From CAXMST01 sp963790085 (GTDB lineage: Bacteria > Actinomycetota > Thermoleophilia > Solirubrobacterales > 70-9), in the NCBI GenBank assembly GCA_963790085.1, contig CAWBNH010000008.1, positions 62,001-126,000 of the forward strand: a DNA stretch of 64,000 bases, written 5' to 3'. Below the pieces are notes generated by a model. It worked only from the letters and a program-made list of their open reading frames with translations, did not search any database and was not told where the DNA came from. The translations under genes and the position numbers were made by a program. Positions 8,619 through 17,146 of the stretch are shown here, piece after piece. Position 1 is the stretch's first letter; each line of letters starts with the position of its first letter.

Positions 8619-9797
8619 ATGGGAGAGGGCCCTCCGCTGCCGGATCATCCGGAGCTGCGAAACCTCGCGCACGCGCTCGAGGCCACGGGCGCGATCGGCG
8701 AGCTGCTCGACAGCAGGTGGCGGACCGTGTACATCACGAGCGAGCTCTGCCGGATGATGGGGTTCTCGACCGAGGATGCGATCAGCTACTACGGGATCTC
8801 GCCGATCGCCCGGGATCGTGATCACGCCGATGTGTGGGGTACGGACTCCGAGGGCCGGCTTGTCTGGTGGGAGCGGGTGGCGCCCAGCGTCCTGCACGAC
8901 GTCCCGCCGGAGGACCCGGCCCACGTGGCCGTGTTCGGCGCAATGGCGAAGCATGCGAGCAACCTCGAGCCGGCAGACCCACCGCCGCTGATGATCCCGC
9001 TCCGGCAGAGCTTCCCCGGCCTCGCCCACCTCGAGCTCACCACCTGGAACGGCGACGTCGACTTCACGTACGCCCGGGTCCACGACGCCGACGGCGAGTT
9101 CCACGGCCTGATGAACACGTCTCGTCCGGCGATCCCAGGGACGTTGGCCGCCCGTCTTGCCCGCGGCAACCTGCCCATGTTGGAGCGGATGGACCGCCTC
9201 AGCGAGCCCGCGCGGCGCCAGGCGGCGATCATGTTCGCCGACCTCGAGGCCTCCGGCGACCTCTCTCGACGCCTCTCATCCCGCGCCTATTTCGAGTTGA
9301 TTCGCTCGATGACCGATCTAATCGACGCCGCGGTGATCGAGCACTCCGGGATCACCGGCAAGCACGCCGGCGACGGCGCCTCGGCGCTGTTCGTGGTCGA
9401 GGACGGCGACGAGTCGGGAATGGCCCGCAGCGCGATCGGGGCGGCGCGCACGATCGCTGACGGGGGCCATCAGCTGCTGGGACAGAACGCTCCCGAGGTG
9501 CGGATCAACGTGGGCCTCCACTGGGGGGCGACGCTCATGGTCGGTCAGGTCTCGATCGCCGGGCGCCTCGAGGTAACTGCGCTCGGGGACGAGATGAACG
9601 AGGCGGCGCGGATCGAGAGCGTCGCCTCCGAGGGCGCGATCCTTTGCTCCAAGCAGCTCGTCGAGCGACTCGACGCTGAGGATGCGGCCGCGGTCGGCGT
9701 CGAGCCCGATGTGCTCTCCTACGCGCCCCTCGGCGAGCTCGGCGCCGAGGGCAAGGCACTACGCGACGCCGGCACGATCGCGGTGGCCGAGCTATAG
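8619..9797 (+). CDS. Class III adenylate/guanylate cyclase domain protein
   Basis: 392 residues from ATG 8619 (398 if ATG 8601 is used). Residues ~1-185 are a PAS-like sensory region (WRTVYITSELCRMMGFSTED). The C-terminal class III catalytic domain has the first metal-binding Asp in MFADLEASGDLSRRLS (about 205), the second in GKHAGDGASALF, and the transition-state Asn/Arg pair in GDEMNEAARIESVA. It should make cAMP or cGMP; the Lys of GKHAGDG favours ATP. It appears soluble, with no TM segment. It sits between leuA and an SDR with no obvious metabolic link. The catalytic residues look complete. Confidence 0.85.
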   Translation: MGEGPPLPDHPELRNLAHALEATGAIGELLDSRWRTVYITSELCRMMGFSTEDAISYYGISPIARDRDHADVWGTDSEGRLVWWERVAPSVLHDVPPEDPAHVAVFGAMAKHASNLEPADPPPLMIPLRQSFPGLAHLELTTWNGDVDFTYARVHDADGEFHGLMNTSRPAIPGTLAARLARGNLPMLERMDRLSEPARRQAAIMFADLEASGDLSRRLSSRAYFELIRSMTDLIDAAVIEHSGITGKHAGDGASALFVVEDGDESGMARSAIGAARTIADGGHQLLGQNAPEVRINVGLHWGATLMVGQVSIAGRLEVTALGDEMNEAARIESVASEGAILCSKQLVERLDAEDAAAVGVEPDVLSYAPLGELGAEGKALRDAGTIAVAEL

Positions 9798-9874
9798 GCG
9801 CGGGAGGTTCCGCGCGCCCCTCGCGGGCGGGATGTGTGTGGCGGCGGGCCGCCTCGTCCCCTGACCGGGCGCGA

Positions 9875-9880
9875 TAGTGT
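9875..9880 (+). promoter_or_regulatory. Putative -10 hexamer of the SDR gene
   Basis: TAGTGT is 8 nt before ATG 9889, matching the leaderless pattern. It overlaps the in-frame GTG at 9877, which would therefore not be the start. Confidence 0.4.
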
Positions 9881-9888
9881 GCCCGCAG

Positions 9889-10638
9889 ATGGGCATGCTC
9901 GAGGGAAAGGTCGCGGCGGTAACCGGGGCGTCGTCAGGAATCGGCGAGGCCACCGCGCTGGCGCTCGCAGCCGAGGGCTGCGCGGTCGGGCTCGGCGCCC
10001 GCCGCTCCGATCGCATCGACGAGCTCGCGAAGCGGATCTCCGGCGACGGCGGCAGGGCGCTCGCGATCGAGACCGACGTCAGCGACGAGAGCTCGGCCCA
10101 CGACTTCGTCACCGGCACCCATGAGGGGCTGGGCGGGCTCGACATCCTCGTCAACAACGCGGGAGTGATGCTGCTCGGTCCGGTCGCCGGAGCGGACACC
10201 TCCGAGTGGCGGCAGATGATGGAGGTCAACGGCCTCGGCCTGCTGTACTGCACCCACGCAGCGCTCCCGATCATGGGCGCCGCCGGCAGCGGGCACGTGG
10301 TCAACATCAGCTCGGTCGCCGGCCGTAGCGCCAGTATGGGCGTGGGCGTCTACAACTTCACGAAATGGGGAGTGACCGGTTTCTCCGAGGCTCTGCGACA
10401 GGAGTGCTCGCACGCCAACGTCCGCGTGACCATCATCGAGCCCGGGTTCACGGAGAGCGAGCTTGCGGGCCACAACACGAATCCGATGGTGGTTGAGCGG
10501 ATGGAGCAGATGCGCGAGCAGTACGGGGAGATCCTCAAGTCCGAGGACATCGCCGACTCGATCGTTTGGGCGGTGACCCGGCCGAACCGGGTCAACGTCA
10601 ACGAGATCCTGATCCGGCCGACCGGTCAGACGCACTGA
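9889..10638 (+). CDS. Short-chain dehydrogenase/reductase (SDR)
   Basis: 249 residues of a classical SDR. It has the cofactor motif TGASSGIG near the N-terminus, NNAG at about 90, and catalytic Ser...Tyr-x3-Lys in NISSVAGRSASMGVGVYNFTK. The TGASSGIG context and absence of an obvious acidic residue after strand 2 (GARR) suggest NADPH use. The C-terminus (VNVNEILIRPTGQ) is typical of NADP-dependent SDRs acting on serine/3-hydroxy acids or small ketones (YdfG-like). The substrate is unknown. Starts at GTG 9877 and ATG 9895 are possible; 9889 fits the upstream -10. Confidence 0.88.
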   Translation: MGMLEGKVAAVTGASSGIGEATALALAAEGCAVGLGARRSDRIDELAKRISGDGGRALAIETDVSDESSAHDFVTGTHEGLGGLDILVNNAGVMLLGPVAGADTSEWRQMMEVNGLGLLYCTHAALPIMGAAGSGHVVNISSVAGRSASMGVGVYNFTKWGVTGFSEALRQECSHANVRVTIIEPGFTESELAGHNTNPMVVERMEQMREQYGEILKSEDIADSIVWAVTRPNRVNVNEILIRPTGQTH

Positions 10639-10908
10639 GCGGCGTCGTTCGCTGCCACTCGTCCAGCACCTCGGCGAACCTGCCCTCGGGCTGAAACGCG
10701 CCCGGCTGGAACTGCTGGGACCCGACGCGGCTCGGAGCCCCACTCCGACCGCGAGGAGGCGCGCGGCCAACCCGGTCAACGCCCTCAGATGGGGCGCTCT
10801 TGGAGCCTCTGGATCTTGCGTCGAATGCTAAACATATGTACGTGATACTGTACGCGGGCCCGCGAACCAACGACCGAGCTTCCTCGCCCGCAAATCGGAC
10901 CACGCACG
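10639..10908 (+). promoter_or_regulatory. Intergenic region with AT-rich promoter/operator-like patch
   Basis: No supportable gene is seen on either strand. An AT-rich island at 10829-10853 contains the palindrome ACATATGT and two GTAC tetramers 8 bp apart, plus a GATACT -10-like hexamer (10844-10849). It lies about 60 bp before the XRE-cupin regulator and could be its promoter and autoregulatory operator. This is inference from position and base composition only. Confidence 0.35.
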
Positions 10909-11508
10909 ATGACATCAGCTACCAACGGCACCGCACAGGCGGTCTCGCCCGGCGCGATCGGCGGCCGGGTCCGCATCCTCCGCGAGGGCATGGATCTGTC
11001 CCTGCGGGAGCTCGCCGAGCGTTCGGGAGTGAGCGCCGCGACGCTCTCGCAGGTCGAGCGCGGCGAGAGCTCGCCGACCCTGACCGTGGCCGCGAGGATC
11101 GCCGACGGCCTCGAGCTGACCCTCTCGCAGCTGTTGCGCCTCGACGAGGGCGAGCATCTGAACATCGTCCGGGCCGGTTCCGGCAGGCGACGCGAGAGCT
11201 CAGGGCACTCGGTCGAGGAGCTCACCCCGCCCCTGCCGGGTCAGCGGGCCGACGTCTCCGCCCACACGCTCGAACCCGGCGCCGCGACCGGTGGCAGCGA
11301 CGACCCGCCTATGCACGAGCCGGGCAGCCGCGAGACCCTGGTGGTGGTAGAGGGCTATGCGGAGCTCCTGATCGATGGTGAGGTCCACCCCCTCGGAACC
11401 GGCGACAGCGCTACCTTCGACGCCGACCTCGACCACAACCTCCGTAACCCGGGACCCGACCGGGCCCGCCTGGTGGCCGTCGTCTCCGCCGGCCTGAGGC
11501 GGAGCTGA
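10909..11508 (+). CDS. XRE-family regulator with C-terminal cupin sensor domain
   Basis: 199 residues. The helix-turn-helix spans about 20-75 (GGRVRILREGMDLSLRELAERSGVSAATLSQ-type; VERGESSPTL is the recognition-helix end), followed by a linker and a cupin_2 beta-barrel (about 105-195; PGAATG, HEPGSRETLVVVEGYAEL, GDSATFDADLDHNLRNPG). Such proteins bind a small effector or metal in the cupin and regulate nearby catabolic or amino acid genes. It lies 45 bp upstream of leuC and may control the leuCD genes; that is positional inference. Confidence 0.88.
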   Translation: MTSATNGTAQAVSPGAIGGRVRILREGMDLSLRELAERSGVSAATLSQVERGESSPTLTVAARIADGLELTLSQLLRLDEGEHLNIVRAGSGRRRESSGHSVEELTPPLPGQRADVSAHTLEPGAATGGSDDPPMHEPGSRETLVVVEGYAELLIDGEVHPLGTGDSATFDADLDHNLRNPGPDRARLVAVVSAGLRRS

Positions 11509-11553
11509 GAAACCTGATGAAAGCCACGATGACAACGAGGAGCGCTAGGAACG

Positions 11554-12948
11554 ATGGCCGATAGCCCCCGAACGATGTTCGACAAGATCTGGAGCCGGCA
11601 TGAGGTCGCCGATGGGCTGATCTTCATCGATCTCCATCTCGTCCACGAGGTGACCTCACCGCAGGCCTTCGACGGACTACGGCTCGAGAACCGCAAGGTG
11701 CGGCGTCCCGACCGGACGCTGGCCACCGCCGACCACAACGTCCCCACCGACGACACCCCGGCCGCGCGGATGATCGCCGACGAGCTGTCCCGCAAGCAGG
11801 TCGAGACCCTGGAGGCGAACTGCCGGGAGTTCGACATCCCCCTCTACTCGCTCGGCTCCGAGCGCCGTGGCATCGTCCACGTGATCGGACCCGAGCTCGG
11901 CGTCACGCAGCCGGGGATGACGATCGTCTGCGGCGACTCCCACACCTCGACGCACGGAGCTTTCGGGGCCCTCGCCTTCGGGATCGGCACTTCCGAGGTC
12001 GAGCACGTTCTCGCCACCCAGACCCTCGGCCAGAAGCGGCCGAAGACGATGCGGATCAACTACAGCGGCGAACTCGGTCCGGGCGTCAGCGCCAAGGACC
12101 TGATCCTGGCCACGATCGGGCGCCTCGGGACCGGCGGAATGGTCGGCCATGCCGTCGAGTACGCCGGGGAGACGATCCGCGGCCTCTCGATGGAGGGCCG
12201 CATGACGATCTGCAACATGACGATCGAGGGCGGCGGCAAGGCCGGAATGATCGTCCCCGACGAAACCACATTCGAGTTCGTCCGCGGTCGTCCCGGTGCC
12301 CCCGAGGACCTCGAGGCGGCGGTATCGAGCTGGCGCGAGCTACCCACCGACGAGGGCGCGAGCTTTGACACCGAGGTCGAGATCGACGCCGGTGAAATCT
12401 CGCCGATGGTCACCTGGGGTACGACCCCCGGAATGGTCGCCGGCGTCGCCGGCGTCGTTCCCGACCCCGCTGAGATGGAATCCCCCGCCGACCGCGAGTC
12501 GACCGAGCGCGCTCTCTCCTACATGGCGCTCCAGCCGGGGACCGCGATGACCGAGATCGCTCTCGACCGGGTCTTCATCGGCTCCTGCACGAATTCCCGG
12601 ATCGAGGATCTCCGGCTGGCTGCCGGGGTCGTCGAGGGCCGCACGGTCGCCGGCACGGTCCGGGCGATGGTCGTGCCCGGATCCGAGCAGGTCCGCGCCC
12701 AGGCCGAGCAGGAGGGACTTCACGAGGTATTCCGCTCTGCCGGCTTCGAGTGGCGAGCATCCGGATGCTCGATGTGTCTCGGAATGAACCCCGACATCCT
12801 GATCGAGGGCGAGCGCTGCGCCTCGACCTCGAACCGGAACTTCGAGGGTCGCCAGGGCAAGGGCGGCCGGACCCATCTCGTCAGCCCGACGATGGCCGCC
12901 GCGGCCGCCATTGAGGGTCGTTTCGTCGACATCCGTGACTGGAGCTAG
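11554..12948 (+). CDS. leuC: 3-isopropylmalate dehydratase large subunit
   Basis: 464 residues, aconitase family. Together with LeuD it isomerises 2-isopropylmalate to 3-isopropylmalate, and probably citramalate to 3-methylmalate for the CimA route. The Fe-S ligands are visible: one Cys in IGSCTNSRIEDL and two in GCSMCLGMNPD. The substrate region CGDSHTSTHGAFGALAFGIGTSEVEHV is intact. AGGAGCGCTAGGA precedes the ATG. leuD follows after 9 nt, as expected for the heterodimer. Confidence 0.96.
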   Translation: MADSPRTMFDKIWSRHEVADGLIFIDLHLVHEVTSPQAFDGLRLENRKVRRPDRTLATADHNVPTDDTPAARMIADELSRKQVETLEANCREFDIPLYSLGSERRGIVHVIGPELGVTQPGMTIVCGDSHTSTHGAFGALAFGIGTSEVEHVLATQTLGQKRPKTMRINYSGELGPGVSAKDLILATIGRLGTGGMVGHAVEYAGETIRGLSMEGRMTICNMTIEGGGKAGMIVPDETTFEFVRGRPGAPEDLEAAVSSWRELPTDEGASFDTEVEIDAGEISPMVTWGTTPGMVAGVAGVVPDPAEMESPADRESTERALSYMALQPGTAMTEIALDRVFIGSCTNSRIEDLRLAAGVVEGRTVAGTVRAMVVPGSEQVRAQAEQEGLHEVFRSAGFEWRASGCSMCLGMNPDILIEGERCASTSNRNFEGRQGKGGRTHLVSPTMAAAAAIEGRFVDIRDWS

Positions 12949-12957
12949 GAGAAGCCA

Positions 12958-13521
12958 ATGGAACCTGTAGACGTGATCACCGGGAAGGTCTCTGTGCTCG
13001 ACCGCCACGACGTCGACACCGACCAGATCATCCCCAAGCAGTTCCTCAAACGTGTCGAGCGCACCGGCTTCGGCGAGTTCCTCTTCTACGACTGGATCCG
13101 CGACGGAGAGATCGAGCTCGAGCCGAACCCGATCCTCGTGACCGGCCGCAACTTCGGTTCCGGCTCCTCGCGTGAGCACGCGCCCTGGGCGCTTCAGGAC
13201 TTCGGTTTCGATGCGATCGTCGCGCCGTCGTTTGCCGACATCTTCTACGTCAACTGCACCAAGAACGGGCTCCTGCCGGTGGTGCTGGACGAAGAGCACT
13301 GTCGCGGGATCGCCGATGCCGGCGAGGCCCGGATCGATGTCGACGAGCTCACCGTCACCTATCGTGACGGCGTTGTCGGGTTCGAGATCGAGGAGGAGAT
13401 CCGGCACCGGCTTCTGCACGGTCATGACGAGATCGACGTCACCCTGGAGCAGCACTCCGGCTCGATCGCGGACTACGAGCGCACGCGGGAGACGCCTGGG
13501 ATCTCGACCGCGAGCCTGTAG
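12958..13521 (+). CDS. leuD: 3-isopropylmalate dehydratase small subunit
   Basis: 187 residues, the swivelling domain partner of LeuC. It shows DRHDVDTDQIIPKQFLK near the N-terminus and the substrate-binding NFGSGSSREHAPWAL near residue 65. The C-terminal helix VDVTLEQHSGSIADYER is family-typical. It is cotranscribed with leuC (9-nt gap). Full length with nothing unusual. Confidence 0.96.
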   Translation: MEPVDVITGKVSVLDRHDVDTDQIIPKQFLKRVERTGFGEFLFYDWIRDGEIELEPNPILVTGRNFGSGSSREHAPWALQDFGFDAIVAPSFADIFYVNCTKNGLLPVVLDEEHCRGIADAGEARIDVDELTVTYRDGVVGFEIEEEIRHRLLHGHDEIDVTLEQHSGSIADYERTRETPGISTASL

Positions 13522-13534
13522 GGGGACGCGGGGC

Positions 13535-14335
13535 ATGGGAGCTTGGTCGCCCCCTCCGGGGTCGCGGGGTACCCGCGAGTGGGACGCCGGCACCTACGAC
13601 CGGGTCTCGGAGCCTCAGCTCGCATGGGGACGGAAGATCCTCGCGCGCCTCGAGCTCAGCGGCGACGAGACGGTGATCGACGCCGGTTGCGGCAGTGGCC
13701 GGGTCACCGAGCTGCTCCTCGAGCGCGTGCCGCGTGGGCAGGTGATCGGGGTCGATGGATCAGCGGCGATGATCGAGCGGGCGTCGGCGCGCTTCGGTGA
13801 CCGGGTCGAGCTGATCCACTCCGACCTGCTCGAGCTCGAGCCCGCCACGCCCGTCGACGCAGTCTTCTCCTCGGCCACCTTCCACTGGATCAGCGACCAC
13901 GACCGGCTCTTCCGACGGATTCGCTCCTGGCTCCGGCCCGGGGGCCGGCTCGAGGCCCAATGCGGGGGGGAGGGCAACGTCGCCGAGTTCTTCTCGCTGG
14001 TCTCCGAGGTCGCGGCGCGAGAGCCCTACGCCGAGCACCTCGCCGGCGTCGGGCCGACCCGCAACTTCGCCTCCGCGGAGGACACCGCCGAACGGCTGCG
14101 GAGCGCGGGCTTGGAGTCGGTCTCCTGCTGGCTGCGGGAGAGCCCGACGACGCCACCCGAGCCACGCGCCTACATCGAGAGCGTCTGTCTCGGCGCCCAC
14201 ACCACGGCCCTGCCCGCCGAGCTTCGAGAGCAGTTCGCCGATGAGGTCTCGCGGTTGTGGCTCGATCCCGACAGCGGCCCGGGACCGACGCTGGGTTACG
14301 TCCGGCTCGAGATCTCAGCTCGGGCGCCGGCCTGA
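13535..14335 (+). CDS. Class I SAM-dependent methyltransferase (trans-aconitate 2-methyltransferase-like)
   Basis: 266 residues. SAM motif I is VIDAGCGSGRVTELLLERVP (about 47), motif II GVDGSAAMIERA, and post-motif AVFSSATFHWISDHDRLFRRI. This is the pattern of the Tam/UbiE-like small-molecule methyltransferases. It starts 13 nt after leuD, so it is probably cotranscribed. The N-terminal ~18 residues are Pro/Gly-rich and the exact start is uncertain. A role linked to aconitate-like Fe-S enzymes next door is tempting but unproven. Confidence 0.85.
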   Translation: MGAWSPPPGSRGTREWDAGTYDRVSEPQLAWGRKILARLELSGDETVIDAGCGSGRVTELLLERVPRGQVIGVDGSAAMIERASARFGDRVELIHSDLLELEPATPVDAVFSSATFHWISDHDRLFRRIRSWLRPGGRLEAQCGGEGNVAEFFSLVSEVAAREPYAEHLAGVGPTRNFASAEDTAERLRSAGLESVSCWLRESPTTPPEPRAYIESVCLGAHTTALPAELREQFADEVSRLWLDPDSGPGPTLGYVRLEISARAPA

Positions 14336-14416
14336 GAGGAGCCGGGGCCGCCGAGCTCCCGCCCGACGGCCCCGCGGCCCAAGCTCGGACCCGCGCCTCC
14401 GCGGCGCGGGTCGGGC

Positions 14417-14764
14417 TCAGTTGCCGAGCTGGTCCTGCAGCTCCTCGGCGTTCTTCAGCGCGTCATTAGCCGCGTCCGCACCGGCCTCGCAGAGGCTCAG
14501 GGCGCTCTCCTTGGCGTCGCCCTCGAGCCCAGAGTTCTCGACTCCGTCCTTGCACTGCTGGACGGCTTCCTCGATGTTCTGGGGTGCGTCCTCCAGCGCC
14601 TGGTCGGCCTGGTCCTGCGCGTCCTCGACTGCCGTGCTGGCGTCCTCGACTGCTGTGCTGACATCCTCAACAGTGGTCGTGGTGTCGTCGCCCCCGCAGC
14701 CGGCTGCGATCAGCCCGCAAGAGAGAACTACGAGCAGGCCGAAAAAAAATGTCTTGTTTCGCAT
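14417..14764 (-). CDS. Small secreted lipoprotein with coiled-coil-like repeats
   Basis: 115 residues. A signal peptide (MRNKTFFFGLLVVLSCG) ends in a lipobox LIAAGC, so the mature protein would be lipid-anchored on the outer face of the membrane. The mature part starts with GGDDTTTTVEDVSTAVEDASTAVEDA, a near-perfect 7-residue repeat (TAVEDAS), and is strongly acidic and helical; two later Cys may form a disulfide. GAGGAG 6 nt upstream supports the start. No function is recognised. It diverges from leuB. Confidence 0.82.
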   Translation of the reverse strand: MRNKTFFFGLLVVLSCGLIAAGCGGDDTTTTVEDVSTAVEDASTAVEDAQDQADQALEDAPQNIEEAVQQCKDGVENSGLEGDAKESALSLCEAGADAANDALKNAEELQDQLGN

Positions 14765-14828
14765 TGCTTCTCCTCGTTGTTGGTCCCGCGACCCCCGCGG
14801 TAAGGAGGGATCCGATTGCGAGGACCCC

Positions 14829-14834
14829 TAGACT
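14829..14834 (+). promoter_or_regulatory. Putative -10 hexamer of leuB
   Basis: TAGACT is 10 nt upstream of ATG 14845, in the same position as at other leaderless-type starts here. leuB has no Shine-Dalgarno. Confidence 0.4.
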
Positions 14835-14844
14835 GCCGCCGACG

Positions 14845-15915
<1,071 letters not shown>

Positions 15916-16048
15916 GTTGCCTCGCTGCGCCGGGGCTGGACCGAGCGGAGGCGGTCAGGCATACTTCGCCAACCCGAGGATCGATGACCCGCAGTGCGAT
16001 GGCACCGGGTCAGGCGCCTGTCGACTGAGTTGAGAAAGGATCGCTTCC

Positions 16049-16981
16049 GTGGAGAAGGCCGACTGCATCTGGATGAATGGCGAGTTCGTCGCATGGGACG
16101 ACGCCAACGTCCACGTGCTCAGCCACGGGCTCCACTACGGAACCGGGGTCTTCGAGGGAATCCGGGCGTACGAGACCGAGACCGGGCCGGCCGTCTTTCG
16201 GCATCGGGAGCATTACGAGCGGCTTCACCAGTCCGCTTCCCTCTACGCCTTCCAGATCCCCTACCCGGTCGAGGAGCTACAGGAAGCGACGCGAGAGTTG
16301 ATTCGTCGCAACGGCCAGAGCAGCTGCTACATCCGCCCGCTCGCCTTCCGCGGTTACGGGGAGATGGGCCTGTACGCGAAGAGCGCACCGATCGAGGTCA
16401 TCATCGCCACCTGGCCGTGGGGCTCCTACCTGGGCGAGGAGGGAAAGCGGAATGGGATCCGGGCCAAGGTCTCGTCCTGGCGCACGCTGAATCCCGACAG
16501 CGCGATCCCGCACGCGAAGGCCTCCGGTCAATACCTGAACTCGATCCTCGCCAAGAACGAGACCGCGGAGGCAGGCTACGACGAGGCGATCCTGCTCGAC
16601 CATTCGGGCGCCGTCTCCGAGGGCTCGGGGGAGAACATCTTCGTGGTCCGCGAGGGCCAGCTGATCACCCCGGGTCACAACTCCTCGATCCTCGACGGAA
16701 TCACGCGGCGCTGCGTGATCGAGATCGCCACCGATCTCGGCTACACGGTCGTCAGCCGAGATGTCGCCCGCGCCGAGCTGTACATGGCCGAGGAGGTCTT
16801 CTTCACCGGTACCGCGGCGGAGCTGGTTCCGGTTCGCGAGATCGACCACCACGCGATCAACGCTCCGGGCGAGATCACCAAGGTGATCCAGGCGAAGTTC
16901 GAGGACGCCCTGCACGGTCGCGCCGATGAGTACCGCGAGTGGCTGGACCCGGTCGGTCAAGCGAGTAAGGTCAGTCCCTGA
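16049..16981 (+). CDS. ilvE: Branched-chain amino acid aminotransferase
   Basis: 310 residues, fold-type IV PLP enzyme. It performs the last step of Leu, Ile and Val synthesis with glutamate as donor. Motifs are LSHGLHYGTGVFEGIRAY, IRPLAFRGYGEMG, the PLP lysine in PHAKASGQYLNS, and EGSGENIFVVREG. The GTG start at 16049 is set by AGAAAGGATC 7 nt upstream. Its TGA shares a base with the ATG of the Ile/Thr leader peptide (TGATG). Confidence 0.95.
   Translation: MEKADCIWMNGEFVAWDDANVHVLSHGLHYGTGVFEGIRAYETETGPAVFRHREHYERLHQSASLYAFQIPYPVEELQEATRELIRRNGQSSCYIRPLAFRGYGEMGLYAKSAPIEVIIATWPWGSYLGEEGKRNGIRAKVSSWRTLNPDSAIPHAKASGQYLNSILAKNETAEAGYDEAILLDHSGAVSEGSGENIFVVREGQLITPGHNSSILDGITRRCVIEIATDLGYTVVSRDVARAELYMAEEVFFTGTAAELVPVREIDHHAINAPGEITKVIQAKFEDALHGRADEYREWLDPVGQASKVSP
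16944..16971 (+). promoter_or_regulatory. Putative promoter of the cimA leader, inside the 3' end of ilvE
   Basis: TGGACC (16944-16949), a 16-bp spacer and TAAGGT (16966-16971). The -10 ends 9 nt before ATG 16981 of the leader peptide, so the transcript would start at or beside that ATG. The -35 resembles the TGGACA of the rRNA promoter in this window. Confidence 0.5.
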
Positions 16982-17052
16982 TGCTCCGGCCGGGCCCGAC
17001 GCCCACACTCATCACGATCATCGGTCGAATTACCGGCACCGCGGCCGCCTGA
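16981..17052 (+). CDS. Isoleucine/threonine-rich leader peptide upstream of cimA (putative attenuator)
   Basis: A 23-residue ORF ending at TGA 17050-17052. It contains the core TLITIIGRITGT, with four Ile (ATC ATC ATC ATT) and five Thr in a short peptide, followed by three Ala. The ATG overlaps the ilvE stop and has its own -10-like hexamer 9 nt upstream. G/C-rich inverted repeats lie between it and cimA. By analogy with ilv/thr leaders it would sense charged tRNA-Ile (and Thr). Composition by chance cannot be excluded for so short an ORF. Confidence 0.6.
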   Translation: MLRPGPTPTLITIIGRITGTAAA

Positions 17053-17146
17053 GCAGGCGCCTGCGGCGACAGCGCCCGCCCGTTGGGCGGACGCCAGAGC
17101 CTCCCGAGGTGGGGCACCCGGTATCTAAGACGGAAGGATCCGATCC
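17053..17146 (+). promoter_or_regulatory. Attenuator-like hairpin region before cimA
   Basis: Directly after the leader stop is the perfect palindrome GCAGGCGCCTGC (17053-17064). A second stem follows at about 17073-17093, where CCGCCC pairs with GGGCGG across a GTT loop with flanking pairs beyond one mismatch. No U-tract is seen. AAGGATC at about 17134 is the cimA ribosome binding site. The arrangement of a leader ORF followed by competing stems fits translation-dependent regulation. Confidence 0.45.

Noticed and set aside
10598..10915. 105-codon minus-strand frame in the gap before the XRE-cupin gene
   Set aside because: It overlaps the SDR 3' end and the regulator start, has no ribosome binding site or -10 pattern and no recognisable domain.
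11518..11560. Possible leader ORF before leuC
   Set aside because: The frame beginning ATGAAAGCC has no Leu/Ile/Val enrichment and runs into leuC without a hairpin.
15984..16028. 14-codon ORF before ilvE as a possible leader peptide
   Set aside because: Only one Val and no Leu or Ile codon cluster; no attenuator-like stem follows it.
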